Assembly (NCBI GenBank): GCA_002433485.1
Contig: DJIF01000054.1
Coordinates: 4,656-68,655, forward strand
DNA from: Deltaproteobacteria bacterium UBA6601
GTDB taxonomy: Bacteria; Myxococcota_A; UBA796; UBA9615
Length of the DNA: 64,000 bases
Reading direction: 5' to 3'
Shown: positions 45,785 to 53,948 of the stretch, piece after piece
Numbering within the stretch: the first letter of the stretch is position 1
How the letters are laid out: each line of letters starts with the position of its first letter
Notes under the pieces: generated by a model
Seen by the model: the letters and a program-made list of their open reading frames with translations, nothing else
Database searches by the model: none
Told to the model about the DNA's origin: nothing
Position numbers and translations under genes: made by a program

Positions 45785-47339
45785 AGCGGAGACCAGCGAA
45801 CAGACCACCCAGTTCCGCAAGCCCGGGCGCGTACACCTCGCGATAGAGAGCGTCATACAGCTGGGCCCGCTCGGGATCCGGCTCGACCAGCGGGCTCTGA
45901 GGCACCATCGCGGCGACGGCCTCGTCTACCGACCCATGAAGGCCCGCTGCTGCTGCTGCTACGATGGCTGCCCCGCGCGCAGAGAGTTCGCCGGACTCCG
46001 GTCGCCGAACCGGTCGACCGAGGACATCAGCGAGGATCTGAACGGCCAACTGAGAACGGGCCCCGCCGCCCCCAACCCGAAGTTCAGAAATTCTCTGGCC
46101 ACTGACCTTCTCGAGCAGTGCCAATCCACTGCGCAGATCCATGGCGATTCCCTCAAGCAGGGCCCGGTACATGTGTCCACGTCCGTGCACCTCTCGCAGT
46201 CCCAGCACAACACCACTCTCAGCAGGCTGCTGCAGACTCGGCGACCACCTAGGCCAGATCACCAGCCCTTCCGCACCAGCGGGAGTGCGCGCAGCCTCCT
46301 GTTCCAGCAAGGCCTCCACCGCACAGCCCTCAAGCTGAGCCCGCTGGTCCAGGTCACGAGCCAGCTCACGGGCAAACCAACGTGCTGTCCAGAAGCCGCG
46401 AAACACCATGTACTCCAGCTGCCAGGCCGCCTTCTCCGCAGCAGCGATGGTCAACCATCGGTAGCTGCTGCTCTGACGAGCGACTGAGGAGGCAATCGCT
46501 ACGCTGGACGCAGTGCCGAGACTGACTACAGCAAGCTCTGGGGTCGTGGTTCGCACTCCCACCCCGAGCGCTTCAGCCTGCTTGTCGCCGCCGCAGCTGA
46601 TAATGGGCAGTCCCTGCGGCAGGCCGGTCAGTTCAGCCGCCTGCGCGCTTAAGCCACCGATCTTTTCACCAGCCTCTACGACCTCAGGCAGCCAGGAGCG
46701 ACGATAGCCCAGGAGGGCATAGAGCAAACCAGACTTTGCCCAGCGTCGACCCTTCACGTCCACCGGGAGCACTCCGGCAAGTCCCCCCGGCGCCAGCGCC
46801 AACCTGGAACACAATTCGCCGTGCAGCCAGGCCTCAAGCGGCGCAACCCAGCGCAGCTCAGTGATCAGCTCTGGGTCCCTGCCCCGCCACTGACGAGGCA
46901 TCGAGCGAGCCATCAAACGGGGAATCAATGCCTGCGGCCCGAGCAGCGCCAACAGCAGTCGCATGGGCAGAGCTGACTGAGCCTTCAGATCTGCTGTCCT
47001 ACGGTCCAGCCAGGAGACTGCCGGACGAAGCGGCGCACCTTGCTGGTCAAGGGCCAGGTAGACCCCTCGCTGAGTGGTCAGGGATGCTGCCGCGATGCGA
47101 CCGGGGTCACCACCCCAGCCCTTCAGACAGGCACGAATAGAGGAAAACAAACAAGCGCGGATGTCGGCGGGGTCCTGCTCAACTGCGCCGGGCAGCGGAA
47201 AGGACATGGGCTGATGCAGTACCTGGGCCTCACCGACAATGCTGCCATCGGCGGCAAACAGCAGGGCCCGCGAACTCTGGGAGCCGGAGTCCAGGGCAAG
47301 GACGAGATCTCGGGGAGCGGAAGGAGCAGACTTGTTCAC
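45777..47339 (-). CDS. FGGY-family carbohydrate kinase
   Basis: 520 aa ATP-dependent sugar or polyol kinase. The phosphate-1 motif is LVLALDSGSQSSRALLF near the start; SWLDRRTADL, GLPIISCGGDKQAEALGVG, AVVSLGTASSVAIAS and the C-terminal ELRVGGGGARSQLAVQILADVLGRPV are typical of FGGY kinases such as xylulokinase or glycerol kinase. The substrate cannot be told from sequence. The frame opens at TTG 47393; I prefer GTG 47339, which places the conserved domain about 12 residues in. Neither has a clear Shine-Dalgarno sequence. No transporter or isomerase is beside it. Its end overlaps the convergent amidase gene by 8 bp. Confidence 0.9.
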   Translation of the reverse strand: MNKSAPSAPRDLVLALDSGSQSSRALLFAADGSIVGEAQVLHQPMSFPLPGAVEQDPADIRACLFSSIRACLKGWGGDPGRIAAASLTTQRGVYLALDQQGAPLRPAVSWLDRRTADLKAQSALPMRLLLALLGPQALIPRLMARSMPRQWRGRDPELITELRWVAPLEAWLHGELCSRLALAPGGLAGVLPVDVKGRRWAKSGLLYALLGYRRSWLPEVVEAGEKIGGLSAQAAELTGLPQGLPIISCGGDKQAEALGVGVRTTTPELAVVSLGTASSVAIASSVARQSSSYRWLTIAAAEKAAWQLEYMVFRGFWTARWFARELARDLDQRAQLEGCAVEALLEQEAARTPAGAEGLVIWPRWSPSLQQPAESGVVLGLREVHGRGHMYRALLEGIAMDLRSGLALLEKVSGQRISELRVGGGGARSQLAVQILADVLGRPVRRPESGELSARGAAIVAAAAAGLHGSVDEAVAAMVPQSPLVEPDPERAQLYDALYREVYAPGLAELGGLFAGLRSI

Positions 47340-47460
47340 GGGATCAGACCATAGCAAAGGCAGGTTCAGGTGCCGGGAGCGAGCAGGCTGCAATAAAGAT
47401 GCAGGAGGAAAGGGCCAGCGACTCTCGCACCCTGCAGGTCACCCGGCTAGGATGCCCCCG

Positions 47461-47784
47461 ATGATTCGCCATATGTCCATCGCAGCCCTGCTTTCCTTGC
47501 TGTGGGGCTGTTCGCCCTGCGCCAGCAGTTGCAGCGCGCAAAGCCGAGTGTTCGAGCAGTGCCTCGACAACTGGAATCTGGAATGGACTGACCTCGGCGC
47601 GCTGGACGCGGATGACTATCGCGACCGCTGCTCAGACGACCATCAGCTCCGCCTCAGCGCCGCCAATGAAGAGCAAGCCAGCGAACAACGCAGCGGCTGC
47701 AGCGCGCTGGCCGATGCACTGCGCCTTGAGGACAACTGCGATGAGGCCTGGCAGACCCTGATCAACTCAGGCGCCGCGCCCTGA
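47461..47784 (+). CDS. Small Cys-rich lipoprotein
   Basis: 107 aa. Signal sequence with lipobox (LLSLLWGC, Cys18) and six further cysteines (CASSC pair, C53-type positions, C60 and others). The mature part is acidic with many Asp and Glu. No family recognised. AGGA eight bases upstream supports ATG 47461; an in-frame ATG at 47452 is less well placed. The Cys content suits a substrate of the disulfide system at 34-37 kb (inference). It overlaps the convergent 47762 gene by 23 bp. Confidence 0.65.
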   Translation: MIRHMSIAALLSLLWGCSPCASSCSAQSRVFEQCLDNWNLEWTDLGALDADDYRDRCSDDHQLRLSAANEEQASEQRSGCSALADALRLEDNCDEAWQTLINSGAAP

Positions 47785-49891
47785 GCCCTCCGAGTAGACC
47801 CAGCAGAGCAAGTAAGACTGCTGGAGCACTGGCGGTGCCCCCTGCAGCAAAGCTGCAGTTCTGCCCCTCACCCGAGGTAGCTACCACCGGATTGTAAGCA
47901 GTCGTCACATCCTGGCTGAGCAGTACATTGCCAAAGCCCGAAGCGCTCTGGCCCCTGGAGTCGGTTACGGTCACCATGATCGAGGGGAAGCGCTGAAGAT
48001 AAGCGGCACGATTCTCATCAGTGTCGGCAGGTGCATTCCAGAATACCGACGGACCGTTGGCCGGCTCATCGAAGAAGCCATCCATGTCAGTCTGCCACTC
48101 GTAAGTCAGGTTTTCATCAGACGAGATGACCAGGACCTCTGCTCTAAGTCTGGAGCCCAGCTCGACCTGAAAGCGATCGGTGAGGACACCGCCAATGATC
48201 CGCGGAGGAGCCCACTGATCAAGACAGTCGTTGTCGATGGTGCCATCACAGTCATTATCGAGCTCGTCACACCACTCCACGGCCCCCAGGAAGACCCCGG
48301 CAGACTCATCGTCACAGTCACCGACGGCTTCCGTCTGGCCGTCGCCATCATCATCAAAGAAAGTGGTGCCCTCATCGGTGGTGCCATTGCAGTTGTCATC
48401 AATAAAGTTGAGCCCTTCGGCAGCTTCGGGATGAATCGAGAAGCCGTCGGGGAGGCCATCGTTGTCACGATCCACCGAGCTATCGTTGCAATCACCAAAA
48501 GGCGCGGCTGCCAGACCTGAGCACACCGCCCCTCCAACCGCGGGCCCCTGGCCCAAACAGATGGTGTCGTGCTCGCAATAGCCATCACAGTCGTCGTCCC
48601 AGACCACAGTCTGCTCATCAATGATGCCGTTGCAGTTGTTGTCGTAGCCATCCATGGCCTCGACCGCCTGAGGGAAGACCCCGGCGTTGTTCTCATCGCA
48701 ATCCCCTTGATTGGGGTCGAAGCCATCGCCATCTACATCCTGTGCAGAGAGCGGAAAGTCCACCGCCGCAACAAAGGAGTCAAAGCCCCACAGCTGGCAG
48801 CCATCAGTCACCCGGATAGACAGCGGCTGAAGGCCGGTCGGGATGGGAGGTGAGTGATCGTCGATATCAATGGCAAAGGTGACAAAGCCGTTCTCGTCCG
48901 GGAAGCCATTCTCAATGAGCAGTCCGCCCAGGAACAGCTCCACATACAGCGAGTCCGGCGGCTGCTCCTGATCAAAGACCCGAACGGTCAACTCAAGCTC
49001 CTGCCACTGATGATAGAAGCTGGCCTCAACGGGACTAACCACCTCAACGGAAGGCGGCGTACAGTTGATGGCACTCTCCCCATTGCCCAACAGGAAGACG
49101 GTGAACTCAGGGCGCACCGGATCAGATGTCTGGATGTTGAGCTGAGCGGAAACGGCCTGCAGGTTGAGCGGCGCAAACGATAGATCAAAGAACGCCGCCG
49201 AACCCGGCACAATGGGAGTGGCGAGGAGAACGTCCTCCACCTCACTGTGCCAGTCACAATCACCCATGGAAGCACCGGGGCAGGTAATAGAAAAAGCCGG
49301 CTGTGACTCCGACTGAATCAGCTCCACCGCAGTGATGTAGAGGTCAGCATCACCGAGATTTCGTAGCTCCAGACTGCGACGACTCTCGACGCCCAGGAAC
49401 TGAAAGCCCCAATCTACGATGTTGGCCGAGACCCTGGCTTCGGGTCCGCCACTGGCCTGACGGCCGATGAAAGCGACACTTTTCTCCGCCTCGTCAGGGT
49501 CATCGGAGAAGATCTCCATAGCGGCAAAGGTGTCCTGACTATCTGAAGCCACATAGAGCACCTCAATAACAGCGTGCTCGTGCGGCTCGATAGTGCTGGG
49601 AATGCTCTCCGGCAGGATGCTCCAGTTGGGGTCACTCTGATGGTTGAGGGAAACCTCCTCAACAAACAGGGCGCGGTCTCCCGCGTTGTGGACAAAGACC
49701 TCAGAGACAACCTCGGTACCGGCAGGCAGCAGACCCACCTCAATGAGCCGATCCGGGACATAAATATCCTGAAATTCAATGCGGGTGCTCGACGTGTAGG
49801 TGGTTCCCGCTGTGGGGTCTACCTCAGAGCCGCAACCCCAGGTCAGGACGGCGAACACGGACAAAAACGACAAACAAGCAATGCTGCGCAT
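47762..49891 (-). CDS. Surface lipoprotein with choice-of-anchor-D, MopE repeats and C-terminal MYXO-CTERM-like anchor
   Basis: 709 aa. Signal sequence and lipobox (VLTWGC, Cys20). Residues about 35-310 hold two HYDIN/ASPM-like beta-sandwich repeats (VDWGFQFLGVESRRSLELRN, LNIQTSDP), of the choice-of-anchor-D type. Next is an Ig-like segment and then MopE-type repeats (QDVDGDGFDPNQGDCDENN, DGYDNNCNGIIDE, DDDGDGQTEAVGDCDDESAG, DELDNDCDGTIDNDC). A PKD/Ig-like domain follows (ELGSRLRAEVLVISSDENL). The C-terminus has a Cys (GQNCSFAAGG), a hydrophobic stretch and RARRLS. The frame extends to 49999, but the ATG at 49891 starts a proper signal peptide. Role probably structural or adhesive at the surface. 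Confidence 0.82.
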   Translation of the reverse strand: MRSIACLSFLSVFAVLTWGCGSEVDPTAGTTYTSSTRIEFQDIYVPDRLIEVGLLPAGTEVVSEVFVHNAGDRALFVEEVSLNHQSDPNWSILPESIPSTIEPHEHAVIEVLYVASDSQDTFAAMEIFSDDPDEAEKSVAFIGRQASGGPEARVSANIVDWGFQFLGVESRRSLELRNLGDADLYITAVELIQSESQPAFSITCPGASMGDCDWHSEVEDVLLATPIVPGSAAFFDLSFAPLNLQAVSAQLNIQTSDPVRPEFTVFLLGNGESAINCTPPSVEVVSPVEASFYHQWQELELTVRVFDQEQPPDSLYVELFLGGLLIENGFPDENGFVTFAIDIDDHSPPIPTGLQPLSIRVTDGCQLWGFDSFVAAVDFPLSAQDVDGDGFDPNQGDCDENNAGVFPQAVEAMDGYDNNCNGIIDEQTVVWDDDCDGYCEHDTICLGQGPAVGGAVCSGLAAAPFGDCNDSSVDRDNDGLPDGFSIHPEAAEGLNFIDDNCNGTTDEGTTFFDDDGDGQTEAVGDCDDESAGVFLGAVEWCDELDNDCDGTIDNDCLDQWAPPRIIGGVLTDRFQVELGSRLRAEVLVISSDENLTYEWQTDMDGFFDEPANGPSVFWNAPADTDENRAAYLQRFPSIMVTVTDSRGQSASGFGNVLLSQDVTTAYNPVVATSGEGQNCSFAAGGTASAPAVLLALLGLLGGLRARRLS
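47766..47785. terminator. Hairpin at the overlapping ends of two convergent genes
   Basis: CTCAGG (47766-47771) pairs with CCTGAG (47780-47785), with an inner GC/GC pairing. The plus-strand stop TGA (47782-47784) is inside it and the minus-strand stop (47762-47764) is next to it. Confidence 0.45.
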
Positions 49892-49995
49892 AGAACCCAA
49901 CCCAGGAGAGGAACCAAGGCTCAATCTAACAACGCCCCCCTTCAGCGTCCACCGGCCCTTTATGCCCGACTTGAGCCGGGACAACGACCCTCCTG

Positions 49996-50736
49996 TCAAG
50001 GCGATGCAAGCCGCAGCGACAGAGTGTAACCGCTGGGCCGCTCATGATGACAAGCAACCGCAACAACGATGGTAGCGCTGGCGTCGACAGCAAGCGCTCG
50101 GTCCAACTGTTCCGGGTGCGCAAGGGAGAAGCCGTCGTCATTGACCACCTGTCCCAACAGCAAGGACTCCCCATCAAAGATCACAAAGTCTAAATCCGAC
50201 TCCAGGGACCAGGCCTCATCAGGTCGGTCGGGAAGATAGGGAGCATTGGCGCCGTCGGCCGGGCTATTATCCCAAGCCAGCGAGACCAACAGCCAGCCGC
50301 GCTCCTCCACGGTCAGAGCGTAGTAATCGACATCCCCTGCGTACCAGCCCTGAACCCGTGACATGTACTCCCCTGACGGGCCGAGGGCTTGGTGCTCCGG
50401 CCAGGAGAACTGCGCCGAAGAAGGGTCGAAGCCGCACGACGACGCGACCCCTCGAATCCGCACCTCCGATGGATAAGGAAGCGGCGCCAGTTCCTGAACT
50501 CCATCATCCACGATGGTGACATCTTCAAGCAAATCGACAATCACAGGCTCGTGCGCAACTGGCTTGTCTGGTTCCAGGTGGAGATAGAGAGGCCAACCCT
50601 CACAGCCCACCAGGAAGAGCATGGGAAGAATCGCTACAGAGCCGAGCAGGGCAGCGGGCAGGCCGCCAGACAGAGAGCGGCCCGCGAGGTGCAGAGCACC
50701 GGCTAAACCTCTAACCCGAGAGCGCAGAAAAGACAT
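49996..50736 (-). CDS. Lipoprotein with PPC-like domain
   Basis: 246 aa. Hydrophobic signal with lipobox (LPMLFLVGC, Cys45). The C-terminal half is a PPC-like beta-sandwich: DVDYYALTVEERGWLLVSLAW, SDLDFVIFDGES and GYTLSLRLASP are typical of domains near proteases and on surface proteins. Similar domains occur in the 9116 and 59070 proteins. It lies 104 bp upstream of the 47762-49891 gene on the same strand. A -10 TATACT (50751-50746) is only 9 bases before the ATG, suggesting a leaderless mRNA. Function unknown. Confidence 0.72.
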   Translation of the reverse strand: MSFLRSRVRGLAGALHLAGRSLSGGLPAALLGSVAILPMLFLVGCEGWPLYLHLEPDKPVAHEPVIVDLLEDVTIVDDGVQELAPLPYPSEVRIRGVASSCGFDPSSAQFSWPEHQALGPSGEYMSRVQGWYAGDVDYYALTVEERGWLLVSLAWDNSPADGANAPYLPDRPDEAWSLESDLDFVIFDGESLLLGQVVNDDGFSLAHPEQLDRALAVDASATIVVAVACHHERPSGYTLSLRLASP

Positions 50737-50781
50737 CGGTCAACAAGTATAACAGCGCCCTGTGCGTGCCCTCAGAGCCCA

Positions 50782-50808
50782 TGGAGTACACTGCTTGCTG
50801 GTACTCCA
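50782..50808. promoter_or_regulatory. Perfect 8-bp inverted repeat upstream of the HDOD gene
   Basis: TGGAGTAC (50782-50789) and GTACTCCA (50801-50808) are exact inverted repeats with an 11-bp spacer, half-site centres 19 bp apart. It lies 27 bp before the HDOD gene start and 31 bp behind the -10 of the divergent lipoprotein gene. It could be a dimeric operator for one or both genes, or an RNA hairpin in the HDOD leader. Confidence 0.55.
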
Positions 50809-50835
50809 CGTAAATCTGGCACGGGACCGGCAGCC

Positions 50836-52929
50836 ATGAGCAACATCAAGGACTCCATAAAGGGGCTGTTCTCGCAGGTTTTTGGCCGGGCGGACTTCGC
50901 CGAGGTTCTGGAAGACCGTTGGGAATACTCGGAGACCTTTGAGGGCGAGATGATCTCGGCCCAACTGCCCGCGGCCAGGCGCCGCAACAAGGCCCCAGCG
51001 CCGGTTGCACCTACCGCCGAGATGCAGCAGAGTCCAAACCCCTTCAACGAGACGGTCGAGTCTCAGCGGGAGCCGACCGAGACCGTACCGGAGAGCGCCT
51101 GCCTTGAACCTGTAGCAGCCCCGGCCCAGACCCTCCCGGATAGCAACTCCGTCGGCGCCCATGCCCAACCGGTCGAGACCCTCCCCGACAGCACGCAGGT
51201 CCAGCCCGGTCCGCCCGGACCGGGCCCGCTTCCGAAAAATGCCCCGGCCAAAGATCCTGAACCTGCTGCAGCCAAGCAGCAGCAGCCGGCACCACCGCCG
51301 CGACGGCTGCAGGCCAGTCGGCCCAAGCCGCTGCGGCTTGAGCCCTCGACCGGCTCTCGCGCCGCAGCCGTTCCAACCGGGCAGGCAACGCCGGCAAGCA
51401 AGACTCCGGTCCTAACCAACTCACTCAACACCGACAACCTGATCGCGCAGATCGCCTTCGATTCGCCCAATGACATCTATCCGGACACCGCGCAAGGCCA
51501 GAGCGCCCTTTCTGGTGACGTACCTAGCCTGTCCCCAGAGTCTGAGCTGGGCGCTATTCTGGACGGACTGCAAACCACTGCAGTACTCCACAAGGCGAAG
51601 CGGAATCAGCGAAAAAAAAATGGACCTAAAGGCTCTGCAGCGCCGCTGCTGCTGGTCCAGCGCAAGGAGTCAAAAGAACAACAACCTGCAGCACCGCCCC
51701 ATCCCGACGATGAGTTCCGTAGCGAGGCTTCCACCCACAGCAGTCGCAACCTGAATCTACCCGACGAGGAAGAAGACAAAGAGACTCAGACTCACATCGT
51801 CCGCAGCGCCCGCACCCGCTCCCCGACGCTTGTCATCGCCTACGAAGACCATGCGCCCCTGAGTTCCCACGACTACGGTGTGCTTCCGCCGCCACCGAGC
51901 GAAGCGATCAATCGCTCCCTTATTGAGCGCGTGCAGTTCAACCTGCAGCGCGATCTTGAGAGCCTATCCTCACAAAAAGAAGAGGACATCGTCGAGTTGC
52001 TACTGGAAGCACTCGACAATCCCCAGGTCGATCTCCCTCCCTTCCCCGCTGCTGCACGAAAGCTACTGAGCGGCGGTGTGGAAGGCCCCAAAGACGATGA
52101 CATTCTAGATGCCGTCAAGTCCGACCCGGGCCTGGCGGGAAGCGTCATCAGGGCCGCCAACTCACCGTTCTATATGGCAGCTGCGCCGGTTGCCTCGCTG
52201 GGATCGGCAGTCGTTCGCATCGGTCTTAAAGAGGTTCGCCGGGTCGCGCTTGCGGCGGCGATGGCCTCATCCTTTGACGTAAAGGGCTTTGAAGTCCTCA
52301 TCGACTCAGCGCACCTGCACAGCCTGACCACCGGAACCAGCGCTGAAGCGCTCGCTGACACCTTCTCTGTCGAACCTGGAGTAGCCTTTCTGTCCGGACT
52401 GCTGCACAACGCTGGAGAGCTACTTACTTATCGCCTCCTGAACCAAAGCTACAACAGCACAGAGGAGGCCCCCTGGCACGACCGGCTGAACTTCGTAAGG
52501 GAACTCGCCGTCAAGTACCACTGCTACCTCGGCGCGCTCTTCATTGAGCCGTGGGACCTGCCTCCCCAGCTACAGGCCAGCCTGGTCTATCACCATCACC
52601 CGTACATGGCGAACGAGGACAACGAAGACCTGGCGTCCCTTATGCATGTCGCCAATGCCATCGCAGAGTTGGCCACCAAACATGCCCGCAGCGACATCTG
52701 GCGCGAATACATCAACCGCTTAGAGAAACAACGCGACGCAACCGACGGTTCGCGCAGTTCAGCAGGCGTCGACGGAGTAGAACTGATTTCCCTGGGTGAG
52801 GTGCTCGAAATGCTTCCACCAGGCTTCTCCAAGCAGCGGGTGCATCGACTGCTTCGCGACATCCTGCTGCGCGTGGCGGCAAGCCCACTGACCGATAGTC
52901 AAGATGCCGCAGCTGCCACCCAGTATTGA
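50836..52929 (+). CDS. HDOD-domain signalling protein with long disordered N-terminal region
   Basis: 697 aa. A short conserved-looking helix (1-30) is followed by about 300 residues of Pro/Ala/Gln-rich, probably disordered chain. This contains three similar motifs, TETVPES (81-87), QTLPDS (98-103) and ETLPDS (114-119). The HDOD domain covers about 395-620: LPPFPAAARKLLS, SDPGLAGSVIRAANSPFY, SAVVRIGLKEVRRVALA, SGLLHNAGELL, YHHHPYM. HDOD domains are catalytically dead HD relatives used in signalling. It is divergent from the lipoprotein gene at 50736 and overlaps the downstream gene by 26 bp. Confidence 0.85.
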   Translation: MSNIKDSIKGLFSQVFGRADFAEVLEDRWEYSETFEGEMISAQLPAARRRNKAPAPVAPTAEMQQSPNPFNETVESQREPTETVPESACLEPVAAPAQTLPDSNSVGAHAQPVETLPDSTQVQPGPPGPGPLPKNAPAKDPEPAAAKQQQPAPPPRRLQASRPKPLRLEPSTGSRAAAVPTGQATPASKTPVLTNSLNTDNLIAQIAFDSPNDIYPDTAQGQSALSGDVPSLSPESELGAILDGLQTTAVLHKAKRNQRKKNGPKGSAAPLLLVQRKESKEQQPAAPPHPDDEFRSEASTHSSRNLNLPDEEEDKETQTHIVRSARTRSPTLVIAYEDHAPLSSHDYGVLPPPPSEAINRSLIERVQFNLQRDLESLSSQKEEDIVELLLEALDNPQVDLPPFPAAARKLLSGGVEGPKDDDILDAVKSDPGLAGSVIRAANSPFYMAAAPVASLGSAVVRIGLKEVRRVALAAAMASSFDVKGFEVLIDSAHLHSLTTGTSAEALADTFSVEPGVAFLSGLLHNAGELLTYRLLNQSYNSTEEAPWHDRLNFVRELAVKYHCYLGALFIEPWDLPPQLQASLVYHHHPYMANEDNEDLASLMHVANAIAELATKHARSDIWREYINRLEKQRDATDGSRSSAGVDGVELISLGEVLEMLPPGFSKQRVHRLLRDILLRVAASPLTDSQDAAAATQY
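51612..51620 (+). repeat. A9 homopolymer inside the HDOD gene
   Basis: Nine consecutive A in an otherwise GC-rich coding region (codons CGA AAA AAA AAT), about residues 259-262, between the disordered region and the HDOD domain. Such tracts are prone to replication or transcriptional slippage. Confidence 0.85.
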
Positions 52930-53914
52930 CTCAATTCGCTGGGTACCCGGCCAGGGCAACCACGTAGAGTCCTTCTTTCTCAAGGCCAACAACCCCAAGC
53001 GTCCTGAGCAGGCCTTCTGGCTGAAGTTCACCCTCCTTGACCCCGGCAGTTCCGGCACTGCTCTGGCCGAAGTCTGGGCAATCCGCTTTGCTGCCGCGGG
53101 GGGACCCCACCAGGCGGCAAAACTGAGTCGGCCAGCCTCACAGGCCCAGCTGTCAAGCAGCCAAATCGGCTTCCTGCTCGGAGACTGCCAGCTCCAGCCG
53201 GGCCAGACCCAAGGCCGAGTCCTGGGCAGAGAAATGGAAATCTCATGGGACCTACAGTTCGATTACCGCAATCAACGGGTCATGTATGGACTTCCGCACC
53301 GGTGGATGTACGACGCGGCCTTCCCCCGTAACAAGGTCTACAGCTCCTGCCCCAACACCAGGTTCCGAGGTCGGTTCACCGTGGCGGACGAAAATTGGGA
53401 GGTCAAAGACTGGCCAGGAATGCTGGGGCACAACTGGGGCAAAGCTCACAACCCACGCTACCACTGGGCCCAATGCAACCTCTTCGAGCCGGAGGACTGC
53501 GTCTTCGAAGCCTGGTCAGCGCGCATTCAGTTGGGACCCTGGCTGAGTCCATGGCTGACTGGCGCCACAGCTCGCCTGGATGGCGAGGAGCTGAGCTTCA
53601 ACGCGGTACACAAGGTGCTCAACCGTTCTCTGCGCTTCAGTCCTCTGAATTGGTCTTTTGAGACCCAACATCAGGACTGGCGCCTGCGCTGGCAGGTCAG
53701 CGCTCCAGCGGCGGACTTCGCTGGGCTTCGCTACCTCAACCCAGATGGGCAACAAAATTTCTGTCTCAACTCCAAGATCGCCAGCTGTCGGCTCGAGCTG
53801 TGGAACAGACAAGGGGGGCGCTGGCAACCGCGCGCACAGCTCAAGGGAGAGCGTAGCTGTGCCTACGAGATCCTGGTTCCCGACAACCCATTCGACATTC
53901 CGATCCTCGCCTGA
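52904..53914 (+). CDS. Lipocalin/tocopherol-cyclase-like protein
   Basis: 336 aa without signal peptide. It begins SIRWVPGQGNHVESFFLKANNP and has SWDLQFDYR, the motif WPGMLGHNWGKAHNPRYHWAQCN and ARIQLGPWLSPWLTGATA. The repeated Trp-rich beta strands and the GHNWG motif resemble the family of tocopherol cyclase, carotenoid hydratase CrtC/AttH and Svf1-like double lipocalins, but identity is low and the ligand is unknown. It overlaps the HDOD gene by 26 bp, so it is translated in the same operon. A hairpin follows its stop. Confidence 0.62.
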   Translation: MPQLPPSIDSIRWVPGQGNHVESFFLKANNPKRPEQAFWLKFTLLDPGSSGTALAEVWAIRFAAAGGPHQAAKLSRPASQAQLSSSQIGFLLGDCQLQPGQTQGRVLGREMEISWDLQFDYRNQRVMYGLPHRWMYDAAFPRNKVYSSCPNTRFRGRFTVADENWEVKDWPGMLGHNWGKAHNPRYHWAQCNLFEPEDCVFEAWSARIQLGPWLSPWLTGATARLDGEELSFNAVHKVLNRSLRFSPLNWSFETQHQDWRLRWQVSAPAADFAGLRYLNPDGQQNFCLNSKIASCRLELWNRQGGRWQPRAQLKGERSCAYEILVPDNPFDIPILA

Positions 53915-53933
53915 GCCCCCCCTTCAGGCTCAG
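53911..53933. terminator. Bidirectional hairpin using the same CTGAGCC arm as mreB/ftsZ
   Basis: CTGAGCC (53911-53917) pairs with GGCTCAG (53927-53933), 9-nt loop. The stop codon TGA of the upstream gene (53912-53914) lies in the 5' arm. The convergent membrane protein gene ends at 53949. Confidence 0.65.
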
Positions 53934-53948
53934 CTCGGGCGACTAGCA

